A stretch of 14,734 bases of DNA from the NCBI GenBank assembly GCA_024405255.1, contig JAKSOY010000107.1, positions 1 through 14,734 of the forward strand, given 5' to 3'. How positions within the stretch are numbered: position 1 is the first letter of the stretch; every line of letters begins with the position of its first letter. Shown here in pieces: positions 8,208 to 14,510 of this stretch. The notes under the pieces are model-generated. The model saw only the letters and a program-made list of their open reading frames with translations, was not told the DNA's origin and did no database searches. The stretch comes from Kiritimatiellia bacterium (GTDB lineage Bacteria; Verrucomicrobiota; Kiritimatiellia; RFP12; UBA1067). The position numbers were made by a program, and so were the translations under genes.

Positions 8208-8240
8208 CCTCCTCTTTAACAATTCGATACTATTGTACCA
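8208..8240 (-). promoter_or_regulatory. Extended -10 promoter and strong ribosome binding site of the 1912-aa gene
   Basis: On the minus strand, TGGTACAAT (8232-8240) matches an extended -10 element (TG-N-TACAAT), with no good -35 box 17 bases upstream. AGGAGG (8208-8213) lies 8 bases before the ATG at 8199 and fixes that start. The predicted leader is about 25 bases. TTTACG with 16 bases to TAGTAT is a weaker alternative reading of the same stretch. Confidence 0.5.
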
Positions 8241-8280
8241 TAAAATTGCGTAAAGGAGAGAGAGAAATCAACTTTGGTTT

Positions 8281-8293
8281 GTAATCGGTCAGT
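8281..8293 (+). repeat. 13-bp repeat, right copy flanking the 1912-aa gene
   Basis: GTAATCGGTCAGT here is the inverted partner of the copy at 2437-2449. It sits about 40 bases upstream of the extended -10 element of the 1912-aa gene, so the promoter lies inside the pair. Confidence 0.55.
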
Positions 8294-8345
8294 AAGCTGG
8301 TGCTTGTATAGTTCGTCCCACAGCCCGCGTCCGAGGCCGTGGTGT

Positions 8346-8405
8346 CCGTGTGGGTGGAGGCTCGCACGGCTTCAGGGGCAACCGTACGAGCCTCCAACCA
8401 CACGG
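8346..8405 (-). repeat. 24-bp imperfect palindrome between the two giant genes
   Basis: Arms 8346-8369 and 8382-8405 pair at 22 of 24 positions around a 12-base loop (8370-8381). The core GGAGGCTCG / CGAGCCTCC is perfect. One of the two mismatches becomes a G-U pair in minus-strand RNA, giving 23 of 24 pairs there, which fits a structure in the transcript leaving the 1556-aa gene (stop at 8483). No T-run follows, so a classic intrinsic terminator is unlikely. It could be a Rho-linked or 3'-stabilising hairpin, or a dispersed REP/MITE-like element. Confidence 0.6.
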
Positions 8406-8482
8406 GCGGACGAAGGCGAGGAGCGGAACGGTTCGCGCACAGGACGCCCATTCCACTTGTGGGAACGGACTTCGCCCTTCAT

Positions 8483-11400
8483 TTAGCGGATGTAGATGAT
8501 GGTGCTGTTGGACCGGAGCGCCAGATGGCCGTCTTCGGCGATGAAGGCGCAAATGCCGCGGTACTCACGACCGTTGACGACCACGGGCCACTTGTTGAAG
8601 TTCGTCTTGCCGCCTTCGCGCAGATGGACCGTGAGCGGCAGCTCGTAGCCGCAGATCTGCGTATCGGCCGGGAAGTTGACGATCTCAAGACGGCGCGGAT
8701 CCTGATCGAGTCCGTTCACCGTACCGCCGCCAAAGACGAGATCGATGCGCAGACCCGCGAAGGTCGCATCCGGATCGACCTGGTTGAAGGTCGCCCCTTC
8801 ATCCACCTGCACAAGCGACGCAAGCGACGTTCCCGTGGGAGAGGCGAATCCGCGCGCGGTCGTCACCGGGCTGTAGTAATGCGGCGGTTGGGCCATGCCG
8901 CTCACTTCGTCGAGCGTCACCCAGTTGACGCCGTCCTCGCTGCCTTCAAGCGTCCAGGCATTCGGCGTGCGCTGATTGGAGTCGTTGGCCGTATAGAGGT
9001 TGTAGCGGCAGACCGGCTCCGCATTGTCCGCCAGGCGCATCACCAGCACTTTGTAGGTCGAAGCCGAGCCATTCAATACGGGGCCGACACACCACTTGGT
9101 GTTCAATGCGTCATCGAACAATTTGGCCGGCGCTTCGGCAGCCGTGTACGTATAACCCGAGCCAATGCTGAACGTACCGGGAGCCAACGCGCTCGTGGCA
9201 TTGTTGGCACCTTCAGTCAAACCCTTGTTCACACGATTGCCGAGGCGGTCGAAAAGCGAAACCTCCGAAAGCTGCACGAGGTTGCCCGACGTGCAGACGC
9301 TCTTGAAGGTGAAGCGGAAGAACTTGCCCGCATAGCCTGCTCCCGCCGGCGAAGGGCCGTTGAACGTCAGCGGCGTACCGCCGTTGACGACGGTCTTGGC
9401 CGTCGTGGGCGCATTGAAGCCCGTACGCTCGTCCAGCGTGATCCAGTTGAGTCCGTCACAGCTGCCCTGCAAAATCCAGCTCGAGGGCGTACGCTCAACG
9501 GGCATGTCATTCGCAGTATACATCGTGAAACCGGTGATGGGCTTCGCCGTGTTGGCCAGATGTATCGTGAACGCCACCTGGGCGTCGCGCATGCCGTCGA
9601 GGGCGTCGCCTGAGCAGAATTTCGTATCCACGCTGCCATCAAACATCTTGGCCGGCGTTTCGGCCGTACTGTACTTGTAGAAATACCCCATCGAGAAGGT
9701 ACCAGGGCGAAGCGACTGGGCCTGTATGCCCACAACGCCGCAGTCGGTGATCCCTTTATTCTGCACCGCGCCATCCGCGTCAAGGAGCTCGAAACGGGAA
9801 AGCTGGAAGGTCGGCGCGTAGTAGGTCTTGTTCGAGGAATAGTAGCGACCCCGCGTCTCACGCACGATGAAGCGGAAATACTTGCCGTCGAAGCTCGGGA
9901 TGGACGCCATCGTCGTCGCGCCGAAATCGACCGTGCCGCCTTCCAGGTGCGTGACGCCGGTGTAGGTGTGCGCACCGTTGAGGGCAAGCGAACCCGTGCC
10001 GTTCTTGACGAGCGATCCCTCGCCGGAAATCGTACCCGAAATGACGCCACCGTCCGAGACGAGCGTCGCACCGTTCGCCAAGGTCACCGCACCCGACACG
10101 CCATGCACCGGCACCGTACCGCCGTCGGCGGTGAAGGACGCACCGTTCTCGACCGCGAGCGCGCCTTCCGGACCGAACGCGCCGCCGCAGAGCGTGAACG
10201 GACCACGCCAGTACCAGCGTTCCAGCGGACCCGGTTCGCCCGTGTGCACGTCGAGATCGGTCCACGTCGTACCATCGTTGCTGCCCTGCAGCCGCCAGGC
10301 GGAAATGTCGCGGGCATTCTCGTCGTTCGCCTGGGCGAACGCATAGTGCGTCACCCGCTGGGGCTTCGCGTAGGAGAGCTTGATCCACACCCGGTCGCGG
10401 TTCGCCTGCGTCGAGGCGGTCACGCGGTAGTCGAGCCACTTGGTGGACATCAACCCGTCCACCACGAGGTCAGGCGTCTCATTCGCCGGATAGGCATTGG
10501 CCATGCCGCCCTTGTCAGTGTCGAACGCGATTGCCGCACGCAGCGGCGTGACGTCCACATTGCCGTCCATCAGCTTGAATTCGGAAACCTGCATCATCCC
10601 CATCGAGGCGGTACGCCGGTCTTCGATCTTGAAGCGATAGTGGAGATAGCACGGCGCCTCGGTGTTGACGGTCTTCGCCGAACCCTCGTGCACGGTGAGG
10701 CCGTGATTGAGCCACGAGTTGACTGTCATTTCGCCCGCGCCGGCCTTCCGCACGATGGTCGCGCCGTGAACCGGCGTCGACAGCGTAGTATCGGCATCGC
10801 CGGCATTCAGCGTCAACTCAGCAGGCAGATGCGTGTTGTCGATACGCAGTTTGGCATCGGCGGCAATGCCGGCGAACGACTGGTTGAATCCGTACAAATC
10901 GAAGATGCCATTCACACCGCCCGTCAACCGGCCGGATCCCTGCGGGAAGATGTCAGGAAGGCACGGACGCAGCACGCCGCTTTCCACCACCGTGTCACCG
11001 CCGTAGGCGAGCGAGAAGTCCGTCTGATAGGACTTGTAACCGAGCATCAGCGTACCGTAGGAGGCCAGGTTATTGATCGTGGCCGAAGTCGTGCCCGTGC
11101 CACCGTTCACACGCAGTCCGCCCTCGCCTTGGACATGGAGGTGGTTGGAACTCATTGTGACGGTGTTGGTACCGAGTCCGGCGATGTCGACGTAGTTGCC
11201 CGCCGTGGTCTCGACTTCAAAGATGCCGTTCTGTCCGCTGTAGAAGAACTGGCCCTCCTTGAAATACGAATGAATCGGAATGATCTTGCCACCGTCGAAG
11301 ATCACCTTGTTACGCGGGTCGTCGTTGCGCTGGAAGCGTTCGAGTTTGAGTTCCGTGCCGGTGCCGAGGGTCAGCGTGTTGAAGACCGTCGTCAGGTCCG

Positions 11401-13153
11401 CGCCCGTGGTCGGACAGGTCGGCGAAAGGAAGACCGATCCGCTGAGCGTGAGCTTGGTATTGACGAGCTCTGCCGTACCGTGCGTGACCAGACGGTTGTC
11501 GGCACCACCGAGGCGAAAGGTTTTGGCGGTAATGTTCGCGTTACTCGCGATGAGCGTACCCGTACCGCCCTCGAAGCCGACCTTGAAGTCATTGGCGATT
11601 GTGACGGTGGAACCGTTGATGGTCATCTTGCCCGTGTTGCGGGTGTGGCCGATCGCGACTTCGTCACCGATCACCAGCTTGCCCGGACCCGAGATGTCGA
11701 TCTGCGCGAGGTCGTTGGTTCCGTCGACCCGCAGCTGGGTCCCCTGCTTGTAGGTCACGGTCGAGTCGGCAAGGACGATCGAGTCCGTATGCCCGTCGGT
11801 CACCGTGCGGCGGCCGAGGAACTCGAAGGTACCGGCGCCGGAGAGGCGAAGCGGCAAGTATTCGAGGCCGGTGTTGTTGAACTGCACCGTTGCGCCGGAG
11901 TACTGGCCGATGAGTTCGAACGGATGCTCAAGCGAAACCTCGGCGTGGGTGACGGTACCGGAGATGCTGCTGGCCCAGCTCCAGCTTTCGGACGAACCGA
12001 GTGCGTCGGTGCGATAGGCCGGCGCCATTCCAACCAAGTCGAGTCCGCCGAAGATCGGCCCTTCGACGAGGTAGAGCGAACCCTGAGCCGGGGCGGCGGA
12101 AGGATCTTCATAGGTGATCTTGGCGAGATCCGACGCCGCGCTGGGATAGAACACCGCACCCGTCTTCACATACACCGTCTGGCCTTCGGCGAGCGGACGC
12201 CCCAGCGAAAGGTATCCCTCCTCGACGACGATGTTGCCGGTGAAGGTGTTGCATTCCGGCGGAAGCGCGATCTGCAGATAGCCGGTTCCGCGCTTGACGA
12301 GTCCGCCCTCACCGGAGAGCGTGAAGAAGTCGCTACGCTTGGGAGACGCCGAAAACTTGCAATGATTGACTTGTGAATCGAAAATGAGGTTCTTGCCCGA
12401 CGCGATATTCCAGCGCATCGCGCCGTTGACGGAGGGGCCCGCATAGCTCGCATCGCTCTTCGCCGCGCGCAGGGTGCCGCCGTTGAAGTTGATCATCGTC
12501 AGCGTCTGGTCGTTGCAGGCAAAACGATCGGCCGAGAAGACACCGCCCTCTTCGAGATTGATCGTGGCGACGACCGGGAAATTGTCGATGTTGTACGTCG
12601 CGAGATCGGCCGCGTTGATCACCGGGAACCACGCACCGCATTCAAGGCTGCGGGTGGTGACGGTGCCGTAGATGTTGAGCGTGCCGGAACTGGTGAGCTC
12701 TCGATGCGCATCCTCGTTGCGGGCGATGTCGAGCACTGCGTGCTGGACAATCAGCGAAGCCCCGGCTTCGACCGTCACCGTGCCCGTGCCGCCCATCATG
12801 CCGATAGCGAAAGCCGCCGAATTGCCCGGCGGCGTACCGGTGGAATTACCGACCACGGTGAGCGTCGTGCCGGCGGCAACCGTCAGCGTGCCATTGGCAC
12901 CGGCGCCATTGCCCACTGCATACACGGCGGCGCCACCGGCATTGATGGTAAGGTCTTTCGCGATGGTCACCGTACCGTTGTCCTGCAGACCGGTCAACTT
13001 CGTCACCGCCGAATCGGCGGAAACCGTTTCCGTTTCGCCGGCATTGATCGTCCAGACCGTCCCCTCTTCGGGAGCAACCGCCAAAACCAGCCCAGCCGCG
13101 CCCAAAGCGAGCAGTGACCAAACGGACATTTTCGCAATTCCAGTATTTACCAT
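8483..13153 (-). CDS. Giant secreted beta-repeat protein with three discoidin-like modules (1556 aa)
   Basis: The start is the ATG at 13153, with AAGGAGA 8 bases upstream. A longer in-frame ATG at 13216 overlaps the -10 box and cannot be in the transcript. The N-terminus has a long signal peptide (MVNTGIAKMSVWSLLALGAA then GLVLAVA). Residues about 30-830 are Gly/Thr/Asn-rich beta-solenoid sequence (for example GTLTVAAGTTLTVVG and GEGGLVKRGTGYLQI). Three F5/8 type C-like modules follow at about 835-985 (WRLQGSNDGTTWTDLDVHTG), 1090-1260 (WILQGSCDGLNWITLDERTG) and 1277-1430 (WTLEGSEDGVNWVTLDEVSG); the last two are clearly duplicates. A classical autotransporter-associated strand repeat (SLVKNGTGSLALNGAHTYTG) lies between the first and second, near 1047-1066. 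The chain ends STIIYIR with no beta-barrel. The role is probably surface adhesion or glycan binding; the ligand is unknown. Confidence 0.85.
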   Translation of the reverse strand: MVNTGIAKMSVWSLLALGAAGLVLAVAPEEGTVWTINAGETETVSADSAVTKLTGLQDNGTVTIAKDLTINAGGAAVYAVGNGAGANGTLTVAAGTTLTVVGNSTGTPPGNSAAFAIGMMGGTGTVTVEAGASLIVQHAVLDIARNEDAHRELTSSGTLNIYGTVTTRSLECGAWFPVINAADLATYNIDNFPVVATINLEEGGVFSADRFACNDQTLTMINFNGGTLRAAKSDASYAGPSVNGAMRWNIASGKNLIFDSQVNHCKFSASPKRSDFFTLSGEGGLVKRGTGYLQIALPPECNTFTGNIVVEEGYLSLGRPLAEGQTVYVKTGAVFYPSAASDLAKITYEDPSAAPAQGSLYLVEGPIFGGLDLVGMAPAYRTDALGSSESWSWASSISGTVTHAEVSLEHPFELIGQYSGATVQFNNTGLEYLPLRLSGAGTFEFLGRRTVTDGHTDSIVLADSTVTYKQGTQLRVDGTNDLAQIDISGPGKLVIGDEVAIGHTRNTGKMTINGSTVTIANDFKVGFEGGTGTLIASNANITAKTFRLGGADNRLVTHGTAELVNTKLTLSGSVFLSPTCPTTGADLTTVFNTLTLGTGTELKLERFQRNDDPRNKVIFDGGKIIPIHSYFKEGQFFYSGQNGIFEVETTAGNYVDIAGLGTNTVTMSSNHLHVQGEGGLRVNGGTGTTSATINNLASYGTLMLGYKSYQTDFSLAYGGDTVVESGVLRPCLPDIFPQGSGRLTGGVNGIFDLYGFNQSFAGIAADAKLRIDNTHLPAELTLNAGDADTTLSTPVHGATIVRKAGAGEMTVNSWLNHGLTVHEGSAKTVNTEAPCYLHYRFKIEDRRTASMGMMQVSEFKLMDGNVDVTPLRAAIAFDTDKGGMANAYPANETPDLVVDGLMSTKWLDYRVTASTQANRDRVWIKLSYAKPQRVTHYAFAQANDENARDISAWRLQGSNDGTTWTDLDVHTGEPGPLERWYWRGPFTLCGGAFGPEGALAVENGASFTADGGTVPVHGVSGAVTLANGATLVSDGGVISGTISGEGSLVKNGTGSLALNGAHTYTGVTHLEGGTVDFGATTMASIPSFDGKYFRFIVRETRGRYYSSNKTYYAPTFQLSRFELLDADGAVQNKGITDCGVVGIQAQSLRPGTFSMGYFYKYSTAETPAKMFDGSVDTKFCSGDALDGMRDAQVAFTIHLANTAKPITGFTMYTANDMPVERTPSSWILQGSCDGLNWITLDERTGFNAPTTAKTVVNGGTPLTFNGPSPAGAGYAGKFFRFTFKSVCTSGNLVQLSEVSLFDRLGNRVNKGLTEGANNATSALAPGTFSIGSGYTYTAAEAPAKLFDDALNTKWCVGPVLNGSASTYKVLVMRLADNAEPVCRYNLYTANDSNQRTPNAWTLEGSEDGVNWVTLDEVSGMAQPPHYYSPVTTARGFASPTGTSLASLVQVDEGATFNQVDPDATFAGLRIDLVFGGGTVNGLDQDPRRLEIVNFPADTQICGYELPLTVHLREGGKTNFNKWPVVVNGREYRGICAFIAEDGHLALRSNSTIIYIR

Positions 13154-13161
13154 CGCAGATG

Positions 13162-13168
13162 TCTCCTT
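13162..13168 (-). promoter_or_regulatory. Ribosome binding site deciding the start of the 1556-aa gene
   Basis: AAGGAGA on the minus strand lies 8 bases before the ATG at 13153. The leader from the predicted transcription start (about 13208) is roughly 55 bases, so the upstream in-frame ATG at 13216 is excluded. Confidence 0.7.
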
Positions 13169-13214
13169 TCCATGAGTAATCTTCGCAAGGCTCCCCGCCC
13201 CGCAACTGTACGAC

Positions 13215-13244
13215 ATTATACCCCTTCAACCGCACCGTTGTCAA
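13215..13244 (-). promoter_or_regulatory. Perfect-consensus sigma70 promoter of the 1556-aa gene
   Basis: TTGACA (13239-13244) and TATAAT (13215-13220) are exact on the minus strand with an 18-base spacer, the same arrangement as the hydrolase promoter at 2324-2353. The promoter begins about 30 bases after the truncated hsdR frame, so it marks where the giant-gene cluster starts. Confidence 0.8.
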
Positions 13245-13272
13245 TGTCGTATCTGGCAATCGGCACTTATTC

Positions 13273-13341
13273 CTATCCGGCCTTCTGCGCCGCCTCGATC
13301 AGCATCGCCTCAATCGTATTCGATTCGTTAAAAGTTTTCAT
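13273..13341 (-). pseudogene. hsdR: Type I restriction endonuclease R subunit, first 22 codons only
   Basis: After a good AGGAGG site (13346-13351), an ATG at 13341 opens MKTFNESNTIEAMLIEAAQK followed by Ala-Gly and a TAG. This resembles the start of HsdR proteins of one type I restriction family, whose N-termini begin with F-N-E, an (I/V)-E-A-M-(L/I) helix and a Q-K-x-G-W turn. Intact HsdR has about 1000 residues with nuclease and helicase domains; none remains. The sequence after codon 22 is intergenic and soon enters the promoter of the 1556-aa gene, so the gene was cut by a deletion or insertion. The assignment rests on a short N-terminal match, so a different protein sharing this start is possible. 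Confidence 0.5.
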
Positions 13342-13472
13342 CGCACCTCCTTTTGTGCGGCTGAAGCCGCACGCTTCGAAACATCGCTCTCTACCATCGA
13401 CAGCCGCCCAAGGCCCCGCAGCATCTGCGTGAGCATGCCATTGGGCGAAAGATCGCCGACCCAAATCTCAAT
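13338..13472 (-). other. Open C-terminal-like frame overlapping the hsdR start
   Basis: A frame with no start of its own is open from about 13481 to a TGA at 13338-13340 that overlaps the hsdR ATG in the classic ATGA arrangement. It reads IEIWVGDLSPNGMLTQMLRG and ends SKRAASAAQKEVR. The stop-start overlap suggests it is the tail of the gene that once preceded hsdR, fused to the transposase fragment near 13471. I do not recognise the family. It may also be chance, since the frame is only about 45 codons. Confidence 0.25.
13355..13372 (-). repeat. Perfect 7-bp hairpin just before the hsdR ribosome binding site
   Basis: GTGCGGC and GCCGCAC flank a four-base loop (TTCA on the minus strand). The downstream arm is followed by AAAAGGAGG, the Shine-Dalgarno site of the hsdR remnant. 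It resembles a short REP-type palindrome, and a transposase of the REP-associated type lies immediately upstream. It could alternatively be a plain coding feature of the open frame ending at 13338. Confidence 0.4.
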
Positions 13473-13704
13473 GGTTTGGCATCACCACGAAATCAAATAT
13501 CTCCAGCTCGGGATATTTCGTCGGCAGCGACCGCCAGTAGTCCTCGACGGCACGCCCTAAGACATTCAGGACGACCCGATCGCCGACAACCGCACCGAAA
13601 ATCGACTTGTTCTTCGCTACTTGAATCGACACCGACCACCACCCCGCCCGGTAATTGATATTCCGGTTACGTAGCGATTTGTGATGATAGGGAGTATCTG
13701 CCAT
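13468..13704 (-). pseudogene. RAYT / Y1 (IS200-like) transposase, N-terminal fragment cut at the HUH motif
   Basis: From the ATG at 13704 the frame encodes 78 residues: MADTPYHHKSLRNRNINYRA, then WWSVSIQVAKNKSIFGAVVG, VLNVLGRAVEDYWRSLPTKY and FDFVVMPNH followed by TGA. This is the typical start of REP-associated tyrosine transposases: an H-x-R/K-S-L-R opening, a beta strand where most relatives have F-V-T-x-C-x-x-N, the L-G-x-A-V-x-x-x-W helix, and the V-V-M-P-N-H strand. In the family P-N-H is followed by x-H to complete the metal-binding HUH motif, and the catalytic Tyr comes later; both are missing here, so it is inactive. An in-frame ATG at 13728 overlaps the TGA of the upstream gene (ATGA), but the family start is better placed at 13704. 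Intact relatives have about 150-250 residues. Confidence 0.75.
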
Positions 13705-13724
13705 ACTACGATTTACCTTAGCCC

Positions 13725-14498
13725 TCATAGGAAGTCGGCCGTCCCGCCCCGCACCTTGCGCGATGAATGTTTGAGCGCCTCTTCGACACCGACCGCCGCA
13801 ATATCGGCCTTGATCCGGCGATAATAGGCGAGATCTTCCTGCGCCTCGTTAAACAACCATTCAATGTCTTCGTAGAGTGCCGATTTCTTGTCTTCATCTC
13901 GGTCATATCGTCCCAGCTGTTCACGGCAATCGCCTATGTAATCAGCCAGCGTCTTCACGAGTTCGCGACAGATTTTGGTCTTGTACTTGTGCTTTGCCTT
14001 TTCAAACACCCAATAGGCTCGTTGCAATTCAAGCGTTCGCTCCCAGAAACGGATGTCAAGCTCCGTCGATTCTACCAGGTTTTCAAAAAAGCCAAGATTA
14101 AAATTAGCCCGTTCATAGGCATGCTTATAGAACAACCCTATCTGCTCAATCGGCGATTTCGCCGCATCAAGCCACGCGGCAAGATCTTGCCACGAACTGC
14201 TCGTCTTGATTTCCTCCTCCTGAACGCCCAACGGCATCACCTCGTTGACCGTGGTCTCACTACCTGATATCTTCGCCTTCAGTTTGCCGACCAAACCATC
14301 CCGTGATTTCGACAATCCTTCAACGTAGGATTTAAGCCCTTTGAGTGCGACCCGCTCATTCGCCGCTCCATCGCGACGTACGCGCCACCGTTCGACCTCG
14401 GCCTTCAAGTCCGGAATCAATTCCTCCTCGGTGTGCTTATACATCGCCCACCCACACGAGGGCTCAAAACCATCAAAACTCACGCCGTAGGTTTCCAT
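13725..14498 (-). CDS. Unrecognised 257-aa helical protein in an eroded restriction-type operon
   Basis: The ATG at 14498 is preceded by AGGAGA with 6 bases spacing, and that site begins right after the stop codon of the upstream gene, so the two are co-transcribed. The protein starts METYGVSFDGFEPSCGWAMY and is strongly helical and charged, with likely coiled-coil stretches (residues about 22-80 and 135-240). It has no signal peptide and no membrane segment, so it is probably cytoplasmic. Its TGA overlaps an ATG leading into the transposase fragment. The base composition is closer to even than in the giant genes, which fits a different origin. I do not recognise the family. The neighbouring hsdR remnant suggests an accessory gene of a type I restriction or other defence locus, which is inference only. 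Confidence 0.7.
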   Translation of the reverse strand: METYGVSFDGFEPSCGWAMYKHTEEELIPDLKAEVERWRVRRDGAANERVALKGLKSYVEGLSKSRDGLVGKLKAKISGSETTVNEVMPLGVQEEEIKTSSSWQDLAAWLDAAKSPIEQIGLFYKHAYERANFNLGFFENLVESTELDIRFWERTLELQRAYWVFEKAKHKYKTKICRELVKTLADYIGDCREQLGRYDRDEDKKSALYEDIEWLFNEAQEDLAYYRRIKADIAAVGVEEALKHSSRKVRGGTADFL

Positions 14499-14510
14499 AG
14501 GGTTTCTCCT

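Noticed and set aside
9947..12376. Plus-strand 809-codon open frame
   Set aside because: Same reasoning: antisense shadow of the 1556-aa gene with Arg-rich composition and no start signal.
13154..13216. Upstream ATG start extending the 1556-aa protein by 21 residues
   Set aside because: The ATG overlaps the TATAAT box, while the ATG at 13153 has a good ribosome binding site and exposes a signal peptide.
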